Source: JAXMBX01 sp046349635 (lineage in GTDB: Bacteria > Planctomycetota > Planctomycetia > Planctomycetales > Planctomycetaceae). From it: a stretch of 64,000 bases of DNA. The notes beneath the pieces are model-generated. The model saw nothing but the letters and a program-made list of their open reading frames with translations. It ran no database searches and was not told the DNA's origin. The stretch spans positions 51,195 through 115,194 of the forward strand of contig JAXMBX010000009.1 in NCBI GenBank assembly GCA_046349635.1, in the 5' to 3' direction. Shown here piece by piece: positions 57,350-64,000 of the stretch (its first letter is position 1; each line of letters starts with the position of its first letter). Position numbers and translations under genes: made by a program.

Positions 57350-59395
57350 ATGAATCCAGCCTACAGTTCAGAGGCCCGCCAGGTTTCGGGCAAGCTCGCT
57401 TTGACACTATTGATCGCCATGAGCGTCATCGCCCTGGGGGTCAACGCTCGCGCCGCCGACAGCACGCGGACGAAGAAGGTCAACCTCGACAACGCTCCCG
57501 CTCCCACACAACTTGCGTTGGAACCGGGGGCCACCAACCAGGAGAACAAGAAGAACGACGACAAGAAAGATGATGCGAAAAAGGACGACGCCAAAAAGAA
57601 CAGGGACAACAAGCCGGACAATAAGAAGCCTGACACGAAAACTCCCAACACGGGGAAAGGAAATTCTCCCAACACCGGAGGCGGAAACGCTTCCGGGGGA
57701 AACAAAAATAATTCCGGCAACCCGCAGGGACAGGGGAACAACAAAGCAGGGCAACAGGGGAACAATTCCGGGGGCGGCAACAAAGGGAACAACAATCCCC
57801 AGATGAATAAGGGGAACACGCCTGCCAATCCCAGCGTGATCAAGCTGCCGAACAACACGACACTGCCGGGGAATAGCAACAAGCTCCCCTCCGGGGGGAA
57901 CATGCCGAACAAGGGGAGCACGGGCAAGGGGAGCGCGGGGAACAAGAACATTGGATCCGGGGGCAACAGTTCCAACCTGGGGAAAGATCTTTCCAAGCAG
58001 GTCAAACTCGACAAGCTGCCGGTCGCGCCGAAGCCTGACCTGAAACTCCCCAAGAATCCGTCCGGCGATCCAAAGATTTCACTCGACCTGAACAAGAACC
58101 CGATGGGGAAAGACCTGGGGAAGATTCAGCTTGAACATCACCAGGACTTCAAGAACAACAAGTTTCTGACCCAACCGTTGAGCAAGCTGCCCGTGGAGAA
58201 GAACGGGGCCATCAAGCCTGACAACCTGAAGAAACTCAACCTGGGAAATCACAAGCCGGACTTCGCCCAACAGTTCCAGAGCGGCAAGTTCAACCAGCTC
58301 CTGACGACCAAGGATGCCCAGCAGTTGCAGCTCAAACAACAGTTCCAACTGCTCGGCACGGGAGGGGATCTGGCCCGCCGCATGAATCTCGCCCACGCCA
58401 TGCAGATCAATGGGGGGTGGCAGGCCCGCAAACTGGGGTTCGTCTCCAGTGCGTATCTCGTCGGTGCCCACAGCATGATGTACTGCGGTCCGTCCTATTA
58501 TCCCGCACACTGCTGGTATCCCGGCTGGTCGCCGTGGGTGGACTGGTGCTGGTGGGATCACTGCAATCCCATCTGGGATCCGCGTCCGATCTTCTGCCGT
58601 CCGATCGTGTACGCCCCCTGCCCCGCGTGGGTCTACTGGAAATGCCCGGTCTGGCAACCTCTTCCGATCGTGACGTGCGGAACGTGGATCGATGCCCCTC
58701 TGGTCACGGTGGCTAATACGGACGTGCAGATGCTCGCTGTGCGATTCGTCGATCCCGGGCACCCGGAACAAGGGACCGGCCCGCGGTATCGCGTGTGGTA
58801 CCGCAACAACAGCCCGTTCCGAATCAACCAACCGTTCAACGTGATGCTGTTCGCGGGCAATGACCGAATCCTCAACGATGGGCTTCCCCAGGCGGGGGTG
58901 CGGGTCAGCGGGATGGAGGCTGGCCAGATTCAGACAGTCGATATCCGGCTGCCGGAAGCGGTCAACCACCTGGCCCGGGATCTCGAAGGGAACGCGATCC
59001 CCTTCAACTTCCTCAATGTCCTGACGGACAGCATGAATGAACTCCCGGACACGTTCCGTCCGAACAACGGTGCGACACTGGCTCGCGGGGATGTGCTCCC
59101 CGTCGATCCCGCCTCGTTCGCCGCGGATCCGTTCGGCACGGGAGTCGGTGGGATCATCAATATCGCCGGTGAAGGATTCGGTCCGGAACCGGGGCAGGTC
59201 CTGATCCAAATGGGAGGACTGGAACTGCAGGGAGAAATCGAAGGGTGGTTTGACCTGGGGATCCGGATCCGGATTCCGAACGTCCCGCTGACGGCATCCG
59301 CGACGGCGAATATCGTGGTCGTGCGTGGGGATGGGGCGGTGGCCAACCCGCTCAGCGTCGAAATCGCTCCTGCGGATGGGCTCTCGATGCGGTAA
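57350..59395 (+). CDS. Secreted protein with Asn/Gly/Lys-rich region and Trp/Cys/Pro-rich segment
   Basis: A 681-residue protein; ATG at 57350 follows AGAGGAAGGG. Signal segment LALTLLIAMSVIALGVNARA. Residues about 65-250 are low-complexity: Lys/Asp repeats (KKDDAKK) then Asn/Gly/Gln/Lys-rich sequence. Residues about 375-440 hold an aromatic, Cys and Pro-rich stretch (MMYCGPSYYPAHCWYPGW, WCWWDHCNPIWDP, WVYWKCPVWQPLP). Two beta-rich domains follow: a CARDB-like one (VANTDVQMLAVRFVD, RVWYRNNSPFRIN) and a TIG/IPT-like end (INIAGEGFGPEPGQVLIQMGG). It probably serves in the cell surface or matrix. No family covers the whole length. A strong terminator follows. Confidence 0.7.
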   Translation: MNPAYSSEARQVSGKLALTLLIAMSVIALGVNARAADSTRTKKVNLDNAPAPTQLALEPGATNQENKKNDDKKDDAKKDDAKKNRDNKPDNKKPDTKTPNTGKGNSPNTGGGNASGGNKNNSGNPQGQGNNKAGQQGNNSGGGNKGNNNPQMNKGNTPANPSVIKLPNNTTLPGNSNKLPSGGNMPNKGSTGKGSAGNKNIGSGGNSSNLGKDLSKQVKLDKLPVAPKPDLKLPKNPSGDPKISLDLNKNPMGKDLGKIQLEHHQDFKNNKFLTQPLSKLPVEKNGAIKPDNLKKLNLGNHKPDFAQQFQSGKFNQLLTTKDAQQLQLKQQFQLLGTGGDLARRMNLAHAMQINGGWQARKLGFVSSAYLVGAHSMMYCGPSYYPAHCWYPGWSPWVDWCWWDHCNPIWDPRPIFCRPIVYAPCPAWVYWKCPVWQPLPIVTCGTWIDAPLVTVANTDVQMLAVRFVDPGHPEQGTGPRYRVWYRNNSPFRINQPFNVMLFAGNDRILNDGLPQAGVRVSGMEAGQIQTVDIRLPEAVNHLARDLEGNAIPFNFLNVLTDSMNELPDTFRPNNGATLARGDVLPVDPASFAADPFGTGVGGIINIAGEGFGPEPGQVLIQMGGLELQGEIEGWFDLGIRIRIPNVPLTASATANIVVVRGDGAVANPLSVEIAPADGLSMR

Positions 59396-59414
59396 GAACT
59401 TGAGTTCCATAATA

Positions 59415-59450
59415 AAAGCAGGGGCTGGAAAATCCGGCCCCTGCTTTTTT
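59415..59450 (+). terminator. Rho-independent terminator
   Basis: AAGCAGGGGC pairs with GCCCCTGCTT across an 11-base loop whose ends can pair further, followed by TTTTTT. Confidence 0.88.
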
Positions 59451-59657
59451 GTTGACCAGTTGCGCGTCGCGCGTTTGTGTCGCGTCCAAATCAAACTTTT
59501 CGCCGAGATTATCGCCGCGTCAGAGGCTACACATAAAATTGATGCGATCCAGCGATATCTGCAAATCAGAGTCCAACGCGAACATGCCTACCCTGCTTCG
59601 CGATGTAGGCATGCCACCCAAAACCTGACAAATACATCCTCGACAACTTACAGACGA

Positions 59658-60902
59658 TTACTTGCCGACCCAGCGGGGATGATCGACTCCCTTGTTGTCG
59701 ATCCCCTTGGTGATCGGGCGGGCGTTCTTCCCATCCGGGTCCATGACCCAGATCGAAGGAACGTCCCCGACCGGGGCGCGGCAGAACACAATCTGTTTTG
59801 CATCCGGAGATTCGCTCACCCGGAAGTCCCAGATTTTTTCCGTGGGCTTCGTCAGTTCCGTGATCGCGCCGGTTTCGGGGTCCATTTTCACGAGATGCAC
59901 GCCCCCCTTGGAGGCCTCGGGTTTGTAATCCCGATTGAAATGGTCCAGGTCCGGTTTGCCGACGCGGTATTGCCAGACGACTTCGGAGCCGGGGGAGCGC
60001 ATCGGGAATAAAATCTTGCCATCGTTTGTCCAGGCCGGGAGATTGGACCCGCCTCCCTTCGTGCCGGGGATGCCATAGGTGGCGGCAAACCACATTGCTT
60101 TGCCTTTGGTCAGAACCTTGTGTTGCGAGCCATCAGGGCGTCCGACGCAGATTTCTCCCCAGTCATGGCCGGGATCCTCTCCGGGAACGCAGTCGATATA
60201 GGCGAGCCATTTTCCATCGGGAGACCAGACCGGGCCGAAGAAGAGGTGTCCTGCCTGGGAGGCGATCAAGGTGCGGTTACTGCCATCAATGTCGCTGGTG
60301 TAGACCTGATACCCGGGAGGGCCCGCCAGATGAAAGGCGACGCGCTTGCGATCGGGGCTGAGGCTGAAGCCGTAGGGCAAACCTTCGCCGGGCTTGGTGA
60401 AGTCTTTGGCGTCCGAGCCATCGAGTTTCATGCTCGTGATCCAACCGACACGGTTCTTCACGACTTGCACGAGGAGGCGATCCTCGCCGACCAGCAAGGC
60501 GGGGGTTTCAAACGGGCAGATGCGGTCTTTCGTGCAGAGTTCGTCGAGCGATCCGGTCTGCAGGTCGTGCAGCCAGATATGGGTCGGGGTCTGCGTGTAA
60601 TACTCATCGAAAGGCTTCCCCGGTCCATCCCGCCGCGGTTCCATGCTGAGGAAGATGACGCGCTTCTGATCCGGAAAGCTCGGTCCCGGTTGCCAGGTTG
60701 CCTGGTTCGGTACTTTGAAGTCGAAGTACTTCAAGCCGGTCCCATCGGCGTTAATCAATGCCGTCTTGCCCTGCGAGGTGAAAAAGAGTTGCCGTGGGCC
60801 GGCGGGTTCCGCCGCGCTCGAACGCGCGCCCATCGGCAGACAATTCAGGACAATGAACGCCATGAAGAGGGAGAGGGAGCATCGGCGGGAAAGAGAACTC
60901 AT
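59658..60902 (-). CDS. TolB-like WD40/PD40 beta-propeller protein, secreted
   Basis: A 414-residue protein with a signal peptide (LFMAFIVLNCLPMGARSSAA). PD40-type blades are visible: INADGTGLKYFDF, SLSPDRKRVAFHLAG, SDIDGSNRTLIA, GPVWSPDGKWLAYIDC, PAWTNDGKILFPM, DFRVSESPDAKQIVF and MDPDGKNARPITKG. The family occurs in TolB and in oligogalacturonate lyase-like proteins; the GYQVYTSDIDGSN and HPRWVG blocks are compatible with the latter, but key lyase residues were not verified. Probably periplasmic, substrate unknown. Confidence 0.7.
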   Translation of the reverse strand: MSSLSRRCSLSLFMAFIVLNCLPMGARSSAAEPAGPRQLFFTSQGKTALINADGTGLKYFDFKVPNQATWQPGPSFPDQKRVIFLSMEPRRDGPGKPFDEYYTQTPTHIWLHDLQTGSLDELCTKDRICPFETPALLVGEDRLLVQVVKNRVGWITSMKLDGSDAKDFTKPGEGLPYGFSLSPDRKRVAFHLAGPPGYQVYTSDIDGSNRTLIASQAGHLFFGPVWSPDGKWLAYIDCVPGEDPGHDWGEICVGRPDGSQHKVLTKGKAMWFAATYGIPGTKGGGSNLPAWTNDGKILFPMRSPGSEVVWQYRVGKPDLDHFNRDYKPEASKGGVHLVKMDPETGAITELTKPTEKIWDFRVSESPDAKQIVFCRAPVGDVPSIWVMDPDGKNARPITKGIDNKGVDHPRWVGK

Positions 60903-60952
60903 CAGCAGTCTCCTGCGAAAAAACGGAGGGTTAACGTGACAGACTCATCGAC

Positions 60953-61666
60953 TCAACGGGAAGGAGTTGCCTCTGAGGCGCCCAGCAGAATGTTCAACCG
61001 GACATTCATGCAGCAGACGGAATTCTTGCCTTTGAGATAATCGGCCTGCATTTTCTGGAGGGTCGTCAGCCGATCGCTGTGCTGGGGACTTTCGAACCGG
61101 AACGGGCGATCGAAAGTTTTGGGATTCTCCAGCAGGGATTTGGCAATCAACATGACCCGCAGCTTTCCCTGTCGCATCGCCGAGTATCGTTCGTAGGTCA
61201 ATGCAAAAATGCAGTCGATGGTTCCGACTTTGGCACTGGGGAGCATCTTGGCGGCGGTGCCGATGGCGAAGGGTTCTGCAATGGCGAGCCTGACGATGTT
61301 CAAGACATACCAGCGATCCGCTTCGGGGAAGATCAGAAACGGCTGATCGACGGTGGTTTTCAAGGCGGCCTTTTTGATCAACTGACAGGGAACGGGATGG
61401 CTAATGACCTTTTCCAGTTGATCTTCTGAAATCACATCGAGTACCAGCCACGGTTCGAGCGCCTGGTTCTCGCCGGTGGGGCGCATTTCGATGGTGTTCT
61501 GCGAAATGTGGAGCACATCGGCGTCTTGCCGCAGGCGCCATTTTCGCCACGCCCAGAAGGCGGCCCACCATCCGGAAAGGGCGGTCAAAGCGATCGCTAT
61601 GACGGCTTTGATCCAGTGTTCCTCGATAAATTCGATGACTTTGTGTGCGAGCGCCAGCCAGTCCAT
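60953..61666 (-). CDS. Membrane-anchored protein of unknown function
   Basis: A 237-residue protein (start at M8 of the longest frame, 61666). One hydrophobic segment near residues 20-45 (WIKAVIAIALTALSGWWAAFWAW) anchors a basic stretch and a soluble C-terminal domain (LEPWLVLDVISEDQLEKV, PFLIFPEADRWYVLNIVRLA, VGTIDCIFALTYERYSA). I recognise no family. It lies 50 bases upstream of the TolB-like gene, on the same strand, so the two may be co-transcribed. Confidence 0.6.
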   Translation of the reverse strand: MDWLALAHKVIEFIEEHWIKAVIAIALTALSGWWAAFWAWRKWRLRQDADVLHISQNTIEMRPTGENQALEPWLVLDVISEDQLEKVISHPVPCQLIKKAALKTTVDQPFLIFPEADRWYVLNIVRLAIAEPFAIGTAAKMLPSAKVGTIDCIFALTYERYSAMRQGKLRVMLIAKSLLENPKTFDRPFRFESPQHSDRLTTLQKMQADYLKGKNSVCCMNVRLNILLGASEATPSR

Positions 61667-61834
61667 AACGTTACGCCATAGTTCCAAATTGTGGATTCGA
61701 TGTGTGTAACAGCATCATCAATTCAGATCCGCAAGGCAACTGGTTTCGGAGTCGTGTGCGTGGATTCTGTGGACTGCGCGATCAATCTACCTGTAGACTG
61801 ACTTGAAACCGATCCTGTCTCTAAGGAGTTGGAC

Positions 61835-62687
61835 ATGCGTCGCGGTCTTGTGGTTCTGCTGCTGTTGACATTCGCGTGGAATTCGAACCGGGGCTGTTCT
61901 GAAGAACCTGCCAAGCCTGCGGAGGGAAAAACCGTCCGGGTGGCGGGGATTGTGTTGAAGTGGATACGCGGGGACAAGGAAGCAAATTACCAGCGGGCGG
62001 AGCCTTTGATCCGGGAAGCGGCCCACCAGGCACAGATCGTCGTCACCACCAGTGCTTCTGGATGGATACGCGATCCAGGACAAATCGATTCCAGTGGAGA
62101 CGTATCGCTCACTCGGTGAAAAGATCCCGGACGGTCCTTATTTCCAGAAGCTGACGCAACTGGCGCGAGAACTGAAGATTCACCTGATCGCCGGGATGAC
62201 AGAAGCGGATGGAGAGGCGCGGTACAACACGGCGGTCCTGATCGGTCCGGACGGAACGCTGATGGGGAAATACCGCAAGCAGAAGCTGGGGCACGAGATT
62301 CCGCGCAACACGCCGGGGAGCGAGTCGATCGTCCACAAGACCCCGTTTGGAAAAATGGGAGTCATGATCTGCGCGGACCGGACCAATCCGGAGATCGTGC
62401 GGCGCTATCGTGAAAACGGCGCGGAGTTTCTGATCTGTCCTTCGGGAGGGATGTATGGGCCGCAGAAAAACGATCACATCCTGCAGGCCCGGTCGCGGGA
62501 AAACCAACTCCCGATCATTTTCGTCCACCCGGCGGAATTCCTGGTGACCGGCCCGGACGGAAACATCCGGGCGCAGACCGTCCTGGGAAATTCTTTGCTG
62601 ATCGCTCCCACGGACAAAGGGACTGAAAAGGACTCCAGCCGGATCTTCTACTTTGAACTGCCGTTGCAGCCGGCGAAGTCCTCCTGA
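61835..62687 (+). pseudogene. Nitrilase-superfamily (carbon-nitrogen hydrolase) gene with two one-base deletions
   Basis: The N-terminal frame has a signal-like segment (LVVLLLLTFAWNSNRGCS) and KTVRVAGIVLKW...AAHQAQIVVTT; it then breaks at about 62049-62060. The next frame carries DGYAIQDKSIPVETYRSLG, the Lys motif GKYRKQKLGHE, the Cys nucleophile in MGVMICADRTN and the end ILQARSRENQLP...GNSLLIAP. Restoring a G and a C within ten bases (ACCACC(G)AGTGCTTC(C)TGGATG) gives TTECFLDGYAI, which supplies the catalytic Glu. So the triad Glu-Lys-Cys is present once corrected and the gene may be intact in reality. Corrected length about 284 residues. Confidence 0.75.
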
Positions 62688-62697
62688 GAGGTCTCGA

Positions 62698-64000
62698 TCA
62701 CTGCAGCGGGTGTGGGGCGGGGATGGGACCTTCCGGACCGTGCACGGCGTTGGAGTACTGCAACTGGATCGGCACAGTTCCGCTGCCGTTGGCCAACGGG
62801 ACTTCCCTGATGATCTTCTGGAGTTGATCCGCTTCCTCCAGCGGGAAGTCGCCGATTTCCTCGCCGCGATCCGAGGTCCAGCCTAAGAGACGTTCCGCGT
62901 TGGGGCTGCTGGCATTGTTGATCGCATCTTCGACATCCGGATCGGTCCGGGCTTCCTGCATTTCGTGGTACAGGGTGGCGACGACGTTTTTCCACGAGTC
63001 CGAGAAGACGGGGATGCCGTTGGTTTTGCCGTCCGCACGACGTTCCGAAAACACATTCACGGAGTAATACAACGTGACGTTTCCAACGTGAATTGAACCG
63101 TGGTAACCACCCAGGCCGTGTGCGGAGTCACCTTCATCCGCCTTGGGAACGGCGCTTAAACCTTCCCCGTCCTCTCCTTCCTTCTCCTCAGTCTTTTTCG
63201 AGACTTCGGCGGGAGAGTCGGTGGACGCCTTGCCGGTGCGGGCTGATTCGTCGTTCAGAACCGTTCCCGGGGGAAGCAGGAAGTTGAAGATGGTGGTGTT
63301 GAGATCGTAGTTCTTGAGGTAGCCCTGCTGATACAGGTAGGCCAGGTAGTAATGCACGTCTCCCTGGCTGACGGTGCCGGGCTTATAGCCGACGAGCGGA
63401 TGGGACGGGAGGGGGTTCGTCGAGATCGGCTGGTTGTTGAAGTATTGCATGATGACGTTGTTCAAATGCTGATCCGTCATCGCGGCGGCAATGGCGTGCT
63501 CGATGTTCTGCATGTCTTCCTGCTTCCAGGCGGTGTCCCCGGAGACATACAAGTTGACGTAGGAGAGATGGGGGAGCGTTTTCCCTCCCCGGTATTTCAG
63601 ATCCTCGCTGGGTGTCGGATTGATTCCGTCGGCGATCTGGTCGCGGCTGGGCTCCTGTCCGGGAAGTCCGGCGGCGGCCATTTGTCGTTTGGCGGCCTTG
63701 GAATCCTTGGCGACGAGGCTCCGATTCGGGCGGCCATATTTGGGTTTTGCTTCCGCGGTTCCGGCGGTCAGTTGGATGTTGTTTGCGGAGACCGTATTGA
63801 TTTGCGCTCCACCATTGATGGGAGGCAAAGGCCAGGGGGCGCCGGCCACGCCGGGATCACTAACGGGATCGGTGGGATTGGGGACCGGATTGGTATTGGG
63901 GGGAGGCGTCGGTCCGGCGACGGGACCGTTCGGATCGGTCGGTTGCGTGGGGGTCGTCGGGACGGAGGGGTCGGATGGTACCGGGCCGGGGGAAGGATAA
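62698..64000 (-). CDS. EXORDIUM-like putative zinc-peptidase protein, 5' end beyond the window
   Basis: The frame is open from the stop at 62698 to the window edge (more than 430 residues). The upstream part (from about 63830) is a Pro/Asp/Thr-rich linker. The folded part contains LPHLSYVNLYVSGDTAW and QDVHYYLAYLY-like GDVHYYLAYLYQQGYL, then SWKNVVATLYHEMQEARTDPDVED and, later, LLGWTSDRGEEIGDFPL. The HExxEAxTDP and GW...GEEIGD pattern resembles phosphate-induced/EXORDIUM-type proteins and related fungal and bacterial peptidase-like families (resemblance from memory). A putative zinc site at the His-Glu pair is inference. It probably is secreted, but the N-terminus is not visible. Confidence 0.6.
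   Translation of the reverse strand, partial: YPSPGPVPSDPSVPTTPTQPTDPNGPVAGPTPPPNTNPVPNPTDPVSDPGVAGAPWPLPPINGGAQINTVSANNIQLTAGTAEAKPKYGRPNRSLVAKDSKAAKRQMAAAGLPGQEPSRDQIADGINPTPSEDLKYRGGKTLPHLSYVNLYVSGDTAWKQEDMQNIEHAIAAAMTDQHLNNVIMQYFNNQPISTNPLPSHPLVGYKPGTVSQGDVHYYLAYLYQQGYLKNYDLNTTIFNFLLPPGTVLNDESARTGKASTDSPAEVSKKTEEKEGEDGEGLSAVPKADEGDSAHGLGGYHGSIHVGNVTLYYSVNVFSERRADGKTNGIPVFSDSWKNVVATLYHEMQEARTDPDVEDAINNASSPNAERLLGWTSDRGEEIGDFPLEEADQLQKIIREVPLANGSGTVPIQLQYSNAVHGPEGPIPAPHPLQ

Overview
The window is GC-rich, gene-dense chromosomal DNA from a planctomycete (class Planctomycetia). The assignment rests on families concentrated in that phylum: a DUF1559 prepilin-like protein (41933-43069), a cytochrome c/DUF1592-type protein followed by DUF1552 (47041-50744), a DUF1501 protein (54419-55855), an ECF sigma factor translationally coupled to a Ser/Thr kinase (38519-40763), a giant surface protein with a LEPR-like N-terminal motif (24035-28447) and a GYF_2 membrane protein (45810-46811). 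No plasmid backbone, phage module, insertion sequence or CRISPR array was seen.

Layout. 1-4346: a compact fatty-acid or polyene-type operon (ketosynthase, acyl carrier protein, two CrtI-like FAD oxidoreductases, FabZ-like dehydratase), then a monooxygenase-like protein and an Old Yellow Enzyme. 6280-10550: a GH63/GH13 sugar enzyme pair. 10640-18217 (minus strand): zinc-ribbon protein, DUF1444-like protein, DUF1844 protein, GT-C membrane protein, a GspE/PilB-like protein with ruined Walker motifs, DapA, and a frameshifted 3-hydroxyisobutyrate dehydrogenase. 18423-20392: a sialidase-like protein and a small secreted protein. 20467-23790 (minus strand): a MarR, flavin oxidoreductase and cation/proton antiporter cluster in which all three genes carry many single-base frameshifts. 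24035-28447: a 1470-residue surface protein whose calcium-binding modules and central Ser/Thr-rich domain recall the anthrax protective antigen family. 28698-31362: a tRNA-Arg locus with repeated flanks and decayed fragments (HMCES/YedK, a small paralogous protein, a DUF202 tail). 31464-35417: peroxiredoxin, acyltransferase, an OpuB chimera left by a deletion, and DUF2252. 35941-46811: outer-membrane-like protein, PadR/HAAS pair, sigma factor/kinase/lipoprotein operon, prepilin-like protein, a duplicated-domain membrane protein and a GYF_2 protein. 47041-55855: planctomycete cytochrome/DUF1552 pair, cytochrome bd oxidase with an unknown third gene, and DUF1501. 56027-64000: nucleotidyltransferase, an Asn/Gly/Lys-rich secreted protein, a TolB-like protein, a membrane protein, a frameshifted nitrilase and an EXORDIUM-like putative peptidase running off the window.

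Single-base indels are frequent at a few places (17.5-17.6 kb, 20.9-23.8 kb, 30.1-30.6 kb, 62.05 kb) and apparently absent from long genes elsewhere. Real decay and local consensus error cannot be told apart from the sequence alone. All functional calls are by eye from motifs and family knowledge; no database search was run.
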